Assembly: GCA_039111635.1 (NCBI GenBank)
Contig: JBCAQO010000010.1
Location: 2,356,001 to 2,420,000 of the forward strand
DNA from: Heterobasidion occidentale
Lineage: Eukaryota > Basidiomycota > Agaricomycetes > Russulales > Bondarzewiaceae
Reading direction: 5' to 3'
Length of the DNA stretch: 64,000 nucleotides
Shown here: piece after piece, positions 25,219 through 34,759 of the stretch
How the letters are laid out: every line of letters begins with the position of its first letter
Position numbering within the stretch: the first letter of the stretch is position 1
Made by a program: the position numbers and the translations under genes
The notes under the pieces: model-generated
Database searches by the model: none
Told to the model about the DNA's origin: nothing
The model's input: only the letters and a program-made list of their open reading frames with translations

Positions 25219-25635
25219 GGCGCAGGCCAGTGCGTCGCGCGTCTTGTCCCTTGTCTCGGCGGCGGCTCCGATTTCTGTGTTTCTGATAGCGTGCAGGCAG
25301 TAGGATGGTGCTAGACGACGTGTGCTATGTGTTCAAGACCGGCAACTGCGTACCCGCACCATCGACTTGAGCAAGACGTCACGAACTAGAGTCGTAGCGC
25401 GGCCGTGATTAAACCATTGAATTGTGCACCGGAGCGGGCGGTGGAGTCACATATTTGTATGTACCGAAAGTGCATGACCTTCAAGGCAAAAATTACCTAA
25501 TCTCACCTCCTTTACCCGTTCCCGCTCGTTCCGCTCATTGTTGTTGTCTCCGAACCACGAGACCACCACCACTTTTTCTTTCTTGTTGGAGCAAGCCACG
25601 TCGGGCGTCGCTCGCAACGAATATTCATCAATAAA

Positions 25636-25803
25636 TCCTTAATTCGTGCCGACTACCGCAAGTCGCTCTTCACGTCGCGCTCCGCTCTTATCGACAACAC
25701 TAACGCTTCTCTCAACGCGTCTGACCCCGTCCAGTCTCTCGTCTTGGAATAGCAAGGCGTCGCCTACCGTCGCACTCTCCAGCGCATGTGCGCGCCCCCA
25801 TTG
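25636..25803 (+). pseudogene. Unassigned coding remnant with in-frame TAG
   Basis: The + frame reads IRADYRKSLFTSRSALIDN, then ASLNASDPVQSLVLE, a TAG at 25750-25752, then QGVAYRRTLQRMC. The second half follows in the same frame, so this looks like an exon with a CAG to TAG change. I cannot name the family. Confidence 0.25.
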
Positions 25804-25992
25804 CGAACCTAGCACCATATCATTCCTTTCCCTACCAACAACCACCCTGACCCTTTCATCTCGTCTGCTCTACCGATGGACTCTTTATCGCGACCGAAAC
25901 GGGCGCTCCCGCTCGACGCGCCGAGGCAACGATGCCAGACGCCACCGTCCCACTCCTCCTTCGCGCCGCGCCGCAAAGCTCTGCCTCTTCCT

Positions 25993-26092
25993 NNNNNNNN
26001 NNNNNNNNNNNNNNNNNNNNNNNNNNNNNNNNNNNNNNNNNNNNNNNNNNNNNNNNNNNNNNNNNNNNNNNNNNNNNNNNNNNNNNNNNNNN
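25993..26092. other. Assembly gap (100 N)
   Basis: Exactly 100 ambiguous bases, the default filler for a gap of unknown length. The N-terminal part of the SPC3 gene to its right is missing, so real sequence is lost or the join is wrong. Confidence 0.98.
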
Positions 26093-26382
26093 ATCGTCCG
26101 TCGCAAGGAAGACGCGAACATACAAGTGCAAGGCAAAAATAAATACCCATTTCGCGACCCGTCCGAAAAGTTCCGGTACGTCTCTGTCCCTCTTCAGCCC
26201 TCATCTCGTTTTGCACTAAACGAATCAAATTTTAATGACCTTCTGACAAATACAGGAACCCAGAGCCCGCAGAGTACACGCTGAAGTATAACCTGATGCC
26301 GTACGTGGGGCTCCTCACGTACGGTGAGGCTGCGCGCACGACATCCGTACCATTCCCCGAGGCAAAAGAGCGCGTATCATGA
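26093..26382 (+). CDS. SPC3: Signal peptidase complex subunit 3 (SPC22/23-like), C-terminal part
   Basis: The right side of the gap opens in frame with VRRKEDANIQVQGKNKYPF then RDPSEKFR. An intron 26176-26255 (GTACGT...TACAG) keeps the frame into NPEPAEYTLKYNLMPYVG, LLTYGEAARTTSVPFPEAK and ERVS, ending in TGA at 26380-26382. This matches the C-terminal lumenal half of fungal SPC3, a single-pass ER membrane subunit of the signal peptidase that cleaves signal peptides of secreted proteins. The transmembrane segment and N-terminus would fall in the gap. The sequence left of the gap does not match them. No lesion is visible, so this may be the edge of a live gene or another fragment. Confidence 0.75.
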
Positions 26383-29115
26383 CCCTACCGCTTCCCTGGA
26401 GCTGATGGAGTTAGGAGCTTGGAATTGCGTGATTGTTAACCCGTGGTGGAGCACAATTGGGTGGGTGGTCTGTGCGGATAAATATCGTCATGTCATGTTT
26501 CGCAGTATTGTGATGCTGCGAATGTACTTTCCGTTCTCATTAAAATGCAGCACAGTCGAGTGTCTAGTGTATTCTAACAAGCGAACGGCGTGCCGCGGGC
26601 CCAACTCGTTTCATGGTAAATAGCCGCTGGGTGAAGCGGAGACGCGCGGGGCATGTGCACTACGGCTACTCGCCTATTAGGTACGCACACGCCCCTGCAA
26701 ACCTCGTAATAACGACGTGCCTACTTACATCTTGTCCTGAGAGTGGACGAAAGTCTCCTCGGAGCGCCGGCCGATGACATGCGGAAGGGAACCGAACATG
26801 ACGAGGGCGTGGAATGCGTGTGGAACATGCGTGGCGGTAAGTCAGCCAGCATTTGATTCAAGGATGCCCTGGACCATCCGAGTGGGCGGACCGCTCAAAG
26901 CGGCAGCCCAAGTTCGCTGTTCTCACACAGCAAGTGCCCCTCGCAGATGACACGATTTAAGAAAGGTTAGGCTCGGGGGTAGGTAGGCGTACATGAACGT
27001 ACGTACACAGTTTTCAAGAACCGCCTCGACTAAGTATGTTCACAAGGCGGTGCGGTAAGCAATTGTGTGTGTATATGGTTTACACACAGAGTGGGCCAGG
27101 CGAAGCGTGTCGAGGGCGTGCTAGGCCCTGTGGGGTTTCCTGTTCAGACTGGATAGGAGTCGCGATTCTGGAACCGGAAGCAAAGAGTCAGTCGATCAAG
27201 CTCAATCAGCACCACCACAGTCGGTTTGGTCGATCGACGATCGATGCTCGCGATGGCGCATGTGGCGCACTGTGGCACGACAGGTTGCCCGATGAGGATT
27301 CAGGAAGCATCGCTACGCGAGGCAAATCAGTATCTTGCCTTGGTTGGCAGCCCTAGTCAGGACTCAGCGAAGCAGTTGGTTCCGCGGATGCTTATGCGTT
27401 GCTTCGGATGCGGCCGCCGCCTCACCAGGGTGACCCGTCACACGGTGGTCGGGAGAAATGACTTGGTGCAAGAGTGGGTGTCTGCGATGAGTTTGCGATG
27501 TGACACATCCTATCAGCGCCTCACAAGTATGATGTTGGCAAATGAATGGAGAGAGGTGAATCATGTACATCGGGATTATCGGCGGGGTGATGCACAGCCT
27601 GCTGGTTGGGCCAACGCCCCGTGCTACAAGGGAAATCAGGATCAAAAATATCGCTGCACTGCGCATGGTTTCCCGCGTGTCTTCCTGCTGGAAGAAGCGT
27701 GCGGGGCATAGGGTCAAAACGTCAAATGAAAGAATGGCCCGTATATGCAAGCTGTCAAGGAATCGAGGAGAGACACCTACGATGCGCTTGATTCAGTAGA
27801 AACGCGAGGGGATTGGCCCCATTGGATTAAGCAACAAGCAAGTCGGACATCACTTACTAGTACAGGGCGCAATTCCAAATATATTGCGTGGAGACGGATT
27901 GCAGGGATCTTCGGATGGCAATTTGATAGGAATTGATAGGTCGTCTGCCAGCAGCGAAGTAACTGTCAACTGAATGCGATCGCGTCCCCTCAGAACGGTC
28001 GCGCCGCATCAGATCTGGCCTTGTCTTGGTGGGATCAAGCGCGTGACGTCGTCATGGGTGTATGGAGCCCAATTTAATATCTATGCATTTTGGATGCTAA
28101 GTACTAAGTACTAAGCACTCAAGCATCATGCACTGTGCAAAATGGACGGCGTAGTTCGATCGGTGTAAGGTGGTGCCCGAGCCATCATGTATCCTGAAAT
28201 TGAACAGCGCGACACTACTGGACATTGAACTGAAGCACTCAATGGAAGAAGTGACGAGCTCTGGCCTGCTGGGAGAAGACTCAAATTCTCGTGAGCGTCT
28301 TCTCTAATCCTGTGGGTATGGTATCGCAACGCACGAATCGGATCGCTGCATGATCAATGTCGTAATGCGCTTGCTGCGAGTCGATCTACGAATAATCTAT
28401 GGCACAGGGACAGCGGATGCGAGGAGGAGCGATGCCAAGGTTTCAGGTGCGTCCTTTCGGTTTTGAGGACGACGATACTTACCGCTTGATTGAGTCGTAC
28501 GGAATCGAAAAAAATCGAGGATAGGATGTGCGTGCGCTCGGTGTCTATGGGTGGTTCCGGACTCAAGGAAAAATGGTCAAATGGGGCATAAGTCTACACA
28601 AGCGAACCTCTTACTTGGCACGTCCGCGTCCACGCTCAGGCCTACGCAAACTTCTCGCCATGTCTCGCCCTCAGTTCATACCTGCTTCAGCGTGAGTCCA
28701 GTGCTTATCGCGTCCATAGCCTTGAATACAAGACACTCTGAGCTGCTCAGCGTCCTACTAGCGACAAGCGAGGTCAATTTAGTTCCGCGCTTCCGAGATG
28801 CCCCACAGTCGGCTCTAGTCGGCTTGATCCTATTGATCTTCCTATAGAAATTCAGAGCCTTGCTAGTTACGCTCAGAATTATTTCTATTCAGATCTAGAT
28901 TCGGTTCGATTCGATTTGCACGGCTCACCAGTAGGCGCTTGGGGGTACTCCGGAGCCTTAGTATTTCTACCGATGACCTCTTCCAGTTCGAGCGTCGTTC
29001 GCCCACCCATTCGTCGATAACTCCCTTGCCCAGCAAGTAAGCCTCCTGCGCTTTCTCGTCTGCGCGATCTTTTGGCTTTTAGCTCGACTGTTCCCGACGC
29101 ATTTCATACGCTACC
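26383..29115. other. Long stretch with no recognised gene
   Basis: It has mixed composition with frames up to 161 codons (27226-27711 +) and no motif. A short (CTAAGTA)n-like run lies near 28096-28120. The last ~100 bp (C/T-rich, TTTTGGC...TCGACTG) probably belong to the promoter or leader of the gene starting at 29116. Confidence 0.4.
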
Positions 29116-29650
29116 ATGTCGACTTCAGACTGGACCTACAACTACCCCCAGGCCGAGCAGGCCGACAACTATGAGCAGGAGCCTGAGCAGATGCAGCTCT
29201 CTCCTGCCGAATTCTTTGCCTACCAGGTAAGTCCCCCTCTGCTTCCATATCTCGCGACTCTCTCATGCTAACCCCAACTCTCACTATCCTTGCGCTCGGT
29301 CGTTGCAGTACAACGATGCGATGCAGGCTGCCGACACTCCCCACGCTCCCCACAGAGCCGCCTCCCCCACGTACTGGCCTGCTGAACAGCACCAAGGCGC
29401 TTCATCCTCCCCGACCGCTTCGTCCTCCACCTCCCCTTGGCCGGTGTACGATGCGCAGCAAATGCAATATTATGCTAGCCCACTCAACCTCGCAGGGCCG
29501 ACCTCATTCGCATCACCCACGCTTGGGCACACCTACGCCCACTCCCACTCGAACGTGTACACGCAGACGACGTACGGCTACAGCGCGTACAAACACATCG
29601 ACGCAGATGGCTATGCCCTCGGCGCCTCCTCCACTGCCAACGAGTACTAG
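29116..29650 (+). CDS. Small Ser/Tyr/Gln-rich protein, truncated by element E1
   Basis: Exon 1 (29116-29226) encodes MSTSDWTYNYPQAEQADNYE and ends FFAYQ before GTAAGT. An 82-bp intron ends TTGCAG at 29308. Exon 2 (29309-29650) reads YNDAMQAADTPHAPHRAAS and finishes SSTANEY. The total is 150 residues, low complexity and rich in Ser, Pro, Tyr, Ala, like the disordered N-terminus of a fungal transcription regulator. The stop codon TAG is formed by the first bases of the E1 element (CTAGGAGTATT), whose boundary is defined by two other copies. The original protein was therefore probably longer. A leader with a C/T tract precedes the ATG. Function is unknown. Confidence 0.6.
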
Positions 29651-29832
29651 GAGTATTACCGACCAATTTGAGTCCACCGATATCCAAAACTACTGTGTTG
29701 CCAATTTAGTGCAGCTATAAATACATGAAAATATGGCCTGTAAACCTCATACCCTGATGCAACTTTGAGGCCCAGAAACTGTGAGATTGAATCAGGGGTT
29801 TAATAGATATGGATTTAAACAGTCTACCCCCT

Positions 29833-29866
29833 AAAACCAGACTGTGTGAAGCACAGTCTGGGTTTT
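29833..29866. repeat. Conserved hairpin in E1 copy 1
   Basis: AAAACCAGACTGTG pairs with CACAGTCTGGGTTTT (one bulged G) around a TGAAG loop. It is present in all three copies of E1. Confidence 0.75.
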
Positions 29867-30179
29867 GGGAACCAAATTTGAAGTTGCACACAATTCTGTC
29901 TGATTCAATAGGTTTAAAAGGTCTTCAGGTTGGTATCCGGAGATTTTCATTAGTAGACATGGAGTACTGAAGATGTTACAGGCAAAATACAGAATTGAAG
30001 GAAAACCTCAAAAACCGAGTCTCCACTCCGCAATTGTTCTTTTATTTCTATTGCAGAACTGATAAAATGCTCCGACATCCACTACCTTTCAAATGATACC
30101 CCAATTGTATCATTTGGATCAGGGGATCCAGAGATATGGAATTGTTTGTGATGTTGAGGGTATTCTGCAACCCGGAGAC

Positions 30180-30480
30180 ACAGTTTAGTCAGCATCGGGA
30201 AAGAGCCGGCACACAGTCGGGAGATTGCGGGTACACAGTCGTCACACTATTGTCACACCGTGCACAGTCTCTCTGTTGCGCCACACAGTCCGGATTTTGG
30301 CGCTGGTTCTGCGCCACACAGTCCGGATTCTCGGTGACAGTCCGAGATTTGGCGGTGAGTCTGCGCCACACAGCCCGGCCGTGCCGCACACAGTCCGTTG
30401 ATTGTCGCGCCACACAGTCCGACTGTGTCGGACACAGTCGGAGTTTTCCTTCCGACTGTGTCGGCACACAGCGCCCTCCA
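30180..30480. repeat. CACAGTC array at the end of E1 copy 1
   Basis: About 20 irregularly spaced CACAGTC or CACACAGTCCG motifs occur in both orientations (CCGACTGTGTCGG at the end is their inverted form), giving many overlapping small palindromes. The same array closes E1 at 46260-46560 and 54980-55300. Confidence 0.7.
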
Positions 30481-30589
30481 ACATCTCGTGATCACGCACA
30501 CATGCGCCGAGGCTGAAGCCTCTGAGACAGTGCGTGCCACCATCAGCATTTTTTTTTTACAGTTTGTAGCTGGAATGCTCGGGGTACCA

Positions 30590-31110
30590 ACACACTGTGG
30601 CCCCGCTCCATTATATCTCCCTGCCCTCTTCCACCTCCACTGCTGTCTCTATCCTCGCCAACATTCACAACCTCCGTGCCGGTGCTGTTCTCTTCCAACA
30701 ACCGCTCTGCACCCACCCTGCCTCATGATGCGTGGAGCAAAGCGACTGTCTCATCGCGAGGGTGTGGGCATGTCGGCGAGAAGAATAAGGAGTGGATAGT
30801 GACAGAGGAAGAGGAGGAGGGACTGAGCAGGCGGAGCAGTACGACGGTACGTACCACCCATTGTCGCCCTTTCCGCCCCCTCCCTCGACACTCCCGTCCT
30901 CGACCGCCCGCACGCTTGTCTTCTCAAACCCCTTGGTTCCTTCCCGCATGTGTGGACCGACTACCCCTCCTTTCCACCTGCCCCTCCCTCAACCTGCGTC
31001 CCCTCGACTGTTCACGCTCCTGCCCTTTATGCCACACACACCCGCCACCTAGTGCGCTCGACCACCTGCTGCACCACGACATGAGCACGGTGCGCTGACC
31101 TCTCGACCGA
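30590..31110. repeat. Repeat A, copy 2, with exon-like segment
   Basis: Begins with CTCTTCCACCTCCACTGCTG-type C-rich DNA, then an acidic exon-like piece (GAGGAAGAGGAGGAGGG, about 30770-30845) ending ACGACGGTACGT. A C/T tract of TCGACC/CGCACGC words follows. Copies lie at 46.9 and 55.6 kb in the same order. Confidence 0.55.
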
Positions 31111-31210
31111 TGCATCAGCCAAGCTCAATGTTGAAGACTCTACCGCGGACAAACCAAGACCCTCGACATCTAGGGCTCCGCAGTGGACGAGTTGTGCATG
31201 GTACAGAAAC

Positions 31211-31313
31211 GGCCGTGTGCGGTCTGCGGCAGCCAGGCTCCCCACAGCCCAAATTCGCCGAAGGTGAATTTAGGCATTGTGGGGAGCCTGGCTGCCGCAG
31301 ACCGCACGCGGCC
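31211..31313. repeat. 103-bp palindrome H, copy 1
   Basis: Near-perfect inverted repeat from GGCCGTGTGCGGTCTGCGGC to its reverse complement, centred on CGCC-GAA-GGTG at 31261, about 48 of 51 positions paired. The flanks match those of copies at 33101 and 47618 (downstream GCCG-CGGCTTCGCC). Confidence 0.85.
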
Positions 31314-32519
31314 GCCGGCTTCGCCAGTGACACGTTCCTCACCTTTCTCTCCCTTGCACTCGACACCGTATGCTGTTCTTTAGCGAACCTCCCACGAGAC
31401 CTTTCGGGCAGAGCAGGAGCAGACAGGTTGGTATCAGTTGGAAACATTGATGGGGAAGATATCATGGAGGCAAAGGGTTTAGTTTGTGAGGGTTTATCGT
31501 GAACGACAGCGTGAGTACTCCCTTCCATCTTGCCAACCCATGAGTCCGAGTTTACACCTGTCAAGGTGTTGTATCTGCGGACCCACGGCGTTGTGGTGTT
31601 TGCTTTCAGTAGTACTGCAACGCGATATGCTCGGGCCTGTTGCCCTATTCCACCACCACCTTTTACTAACCTAACTCCATTTTGCCTTCTTCGCATGCAT
31701 ATACGCGTGCCCCCACTCGTTACTTTGCTTTTCAGTACTTCCTTCCTATGTAAATGAATCGTATTCTCTTCTCTTAGATTATAAATATGTCGACCCCCCC
31801 CCCAATTTTAACTATGTCAATGAAATCGAGCATTTACACCATTGCCCCGTTCACCCACATGTGCGGGCAAATTTTTTGGCAGGCGCGTCGATCTGCATAG
31901 TGATCTACAGCTTTCGACAGCTACTCTTCTCTATCTGCACTCGTCCTCAAGATTTCTTGCCACTTCCAGCGCGACTCGCCCACAAATCCGTTAGTTGCAT
32001 CACAAATATTCTTCAATCAAACATGATATCGAAACCTCTCTATGAATCCTTCGCCACCACGCAGATCCGAATGTATACCCTCGCGCCGACGCCAACAGGT
32101 CTACGAGCTCATCAGCTAGCGCCGGACCGACCAAGGCATGACATCTTGCTTGACCTACGACAATTCTACCTAGGAGGCCCTCCTCATCGCCCGCACAGAG
32201 TCCAGCTACAGTGAAATCATCCTCCATACTAGCATTCGGTCCACCAACATCTACCAACAACAGCAGGGTTCGTCGTGTTCCTTTGTTCTTCTCTCCCTTT
32301 TGCATCCCTGCTTGTTCTTTTCTTCCTGCCATCTTCCTCCCGGTACTTACACCTGCTTCAACACGCTCGCCGTCTGGACGGAGCCCGACGTCAATCCTGC
32401 TCTGCGCCCATGCACGGAGGAATCCCAGCGTCACCGCAACTCGCGCTTGAGAGTGTCAGCAAGGAGAACAAGGAAAAGCTAGCTGTAGAGGGATGAGTTG
32501 GGAAAGGGGAGGCTAAGTG
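31314..32519. other. Module spacer, no gene
   Basis: Contains the C box at 31847-31882 and T/C-rich intron-like segments. No supported coding region. Confidence 0.4.
31847..31882. repeat. Box C, copy 1
   Basis: Reads CCCGTTCACCCACATGTGCG then GGCAAATTTTTTGG. It is a diverged copy of the short conserved box at 33755, 48131 and 56765. The CCCACA...TGTGGG inverted repeat is partly lost here. Confidence 0.5.
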
Positions 32520-33100
32520 TTAATGGTATGTCTCTCTGTTTCCTTTCTTTCTGCCAGCCCTTCCTTGGACCCCTTCAAGCGTTGACGCTTCCGTCGTCAA
32601 CACCCTACACACACTCACCTGCTTGAGCCCAACCACTTCGACCCTCGACCTCCTCAACCACTTCGACCCTCGACTCCCAACCCTTGCCGTACCCATACCC
32701 GTACCCACCCGCGGCACCTGCTACGTGCCCAGGCTCATGATCGCCTCCCCTCAGTCTGCTCAAGATTTCCGCCACCGAGTATCCTCTCCAATCTCCGCAG
32801 CGCCGGCATTCGGCTCTCCCTCTCGCTCGTCTCCTGCATCGTCTCCACCGTTTCGGCCGTTGACATTCACGCGCCCCCACAAGCTCAGCTGTACGACCCC
32901 ACATTGACTTGTCCCTCCATTCTTTCTATCTCTCACCACGTCCCTATACGTCCCACTCTCCTCGCCTGCACGCATCGGAGATGCTTAACATCAAGCACTC
33001 TACAGCGGACGAGTCGCGCAGGATGCACGGCTCGTGCACGCAGTCGAGAACCTTGTTGTCAAGAGCTCCGCGGTGGAGAATTCACACAAGGTGCAAAAAC
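32520..33100. repeat. Repeat A, copy 3 (weaker)
   Basis: C/T-rich DNA with ACTTCGACCCTCGACC words, followed by CTCTACAGCGGACGAGTCGC, which also precedes the palindrome at 31.1 and 47.5 kb. The similarity is lower than in other copies. Confidence 0.4.
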
Positions 33101-33203
33101 GGCCGCATGCAGTCTGCGGCAGCCTGGCTCGCCCCAGCCCAAATTCGCCGAAGGTGAATTTGGGCTTGGGGGCGAGCCAGGCTGCCGCAGACTGCATGCG
33201 GCC
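33101..33203. repeat. 103-bp palindrome H, copy 2
   Basis: Same length and centre (CGCC-GAA-GGTG) as copy 1. The arms start GGCCGCATGCAGTCTGCGGC. Several arm positions differ from copy 1, and mostly differ on both arms together, so pairing is kept. Confidence 0.85.
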
Positions 33204-34031
33204 GCCCGCTTCGCCGGCGACACACCTGCCCCCAGCACATTCTTCAACATTGAAAACGGCCCTCCCTGCAAGCCTAGGGCAACCTGAGCATGAAAGTGAG
33301 TACTGGACGACATTCGAGCACTGCGAGAAAGACGTCCTGTACACGCACACAGCACACCTCATCCAACAGCAATGCCACCACACCGCAACGAGGCCTCCAC
33401 CGGGAGCAGCTAGGCTGAGGTCGATTGGTCGACTATGAAGGTGTAGGGCTGGTAGTGAGGTATCGATACTGTTTGCAAAGTGAGCACTAAGTAGCAAGTA
33501 CATTCTTCCCATGATGTTGAGCCGAGTCCGAGTATGATGGGGATATGGCAACACCACCCTCACAGACACGCCATTTACGGATCCCTCTTCCACTCCTTCT
33601 CTGCATGCATGCGCGATACCGCTCGTCTGTATGTTTTATGTACCTCCTTCATCTGTAGTTAGATTGTTTTTTTGTTATATATCGCGGTCCTGCGATTTGT
33701 CTCTTTTCCTCTCTTGTTGGAGAGGAGGTCAACCCTTTGCACCATGACCATGGCCCCGTTCACCCACACGACGTGTGGGCGAAATATTTGGAGAGTGTCG
33801 ATCTGCGTCTCCGTCGATCTGATCGTGATCGACAGTGCTCGATTTGACCACAACCAAATTCAAATTGCGCTCGTCTGCTGTTTCCTCTGCGACCCCACAT
33901 AAACTCCAACTGCTCTATGCAAACAAGATGAACTGGAAACATCGACAAGAGAGACCTGCTCCTGTGAGTGAATCTGCATTCCACTTTTTGATTCCCTTTC
34001 TTTCACACACTCTGCTTTGCGAGCGGACGAT
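33204..34031. other. Module spacer with box C, no gene
   Basis: Holds box C copy 2 (33755-33796) and a segment ending CCTGCTCCTGTGAGTG that recurs at 61.6 kb. No supported coding region. Confidence 0.4.
33755..33796. repeat. Box C, copy 2
   Basis: Reads CCCGTTCACCCACACGACGT then GTGGGCGAAATATTTGG. CCCACAC pairs with GTGTGGG. It is followed by GTCGATCTGCGTC, as in copy 1. Confidence 0.6.
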
Positions 34032-34049
34032 GGGCCTCTGCCGAGGCCC
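34032..34049. repeat. Box D hairpin, copy 1
   Basis: GGGCCTC-TGCC-GAGGCCC, a 7-bp stem with a 4-base loop, inside GCGGACGAT...CTGATAAAGCGAGC. The sequence context is shared with four other copies. Confidence 0.75.
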
Positions 34050-34129
34050 TGATAAAGCGAGCATACTCGAGAGCGTGTACTGACGGTTCTTTTCATTTTG
34101 TTTACTTTTACTATCTACAGGTTATCCTC

Positions 34130-34398
34130 CTGCCCTTCCCTACCCTGTCCTCGTCCACACCTAAACCTACGCTCGCTGCCGCAGCTTTCCCCGGCGCCAT
34201 CCACGATCTCCGCCGCTGAGGCGTCCTGCTCCACCGACGCCCCCCCCGCTCACGCTGCCCGATGACGGGCCAAGCATCGCGACCGTCCGAGCGCCAACGA
34301 CCACGACGATAACTATGATAACAACGACACTGAGGTAGGGCGGAGGCGGAAGGACAGGCTTGGAAGCGAGAAGGGACGGAGGACGAGGATATCCATGA
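34130..34398. repeat. Exon-like block F, copy 1
   Basis: C-rich segment (CTCGTCCACACCTAAACC...GAGGCGTCCTGCTCCACC) followed by an exon-like stretch reading D/N/E-rich peptide then RRRKDRLGSEKGRRTRISMR, immediately before a GTTAGT donor-like site. The same peptide with changes is read at 48.7 and 57.5 kb. Confidence 0.5.
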
Positions 34399-34759
34399 GG
34401 TTAGTCGCCTCTCTTCGTACCAGCCCCTCCCTGCACACGCATCCCTCCCGCTCTCATCGTGTCTGTCCGCTCCTCCTTCGACACCACGCCCGCTCTCCCG
34501 CTCTCCCGCTCCACTCGGTCGACGCCATGCCCGCTCATCCGTATCGCGCTCTTCCCGATCAATCCTCTCGATCCTCTCGACTCTCCGTACGCTTGCCTAC
34601 TCGAAGCCCTGCCCGCTCTCCCGCTCAATTGGTGCACCCCTCTCAAAACTACGCTAGCTGGAGCCCCTTCAACCTTATGATCCTGCACGCTCCCGCTGTC
34701 GACAGAACGTACGCCCGATTGATTCCACGCCCGCTCTCCCGCTCTCCTCCCTCGACGCC

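Larger units (their letters stand above)
29647..30487. mobile_element. Element E1, copy 1
   Basis: Starts CTAGGAGTATTACCGACC and ends around CTCGTGATCA. Copies at 45711 and 54448 are highly similar over ~0.85 kb. Landmarks in order are CTACTGTGTTGCCAATTTA, TATGGATTTAAACAGTCTAC, a hairpin at 29833-29866, GGAATTGTTTGTGATGTTGA, then a CACAGTC-rich array. There is no coding capacity. On the - strand the element ends CTCCTAG followed by T, which resembles a Helitron 3' end (CTRR then T). No terminal inverted repeats were found. Confidence 0.7.

Noticed and set aside
29303..29720. Additional frames over exon 2 of the 29116 gene
   Set aside because: Alternative frames of the same exon; only the spliced frame from ATG 29116 keeps codon phase across the intron.
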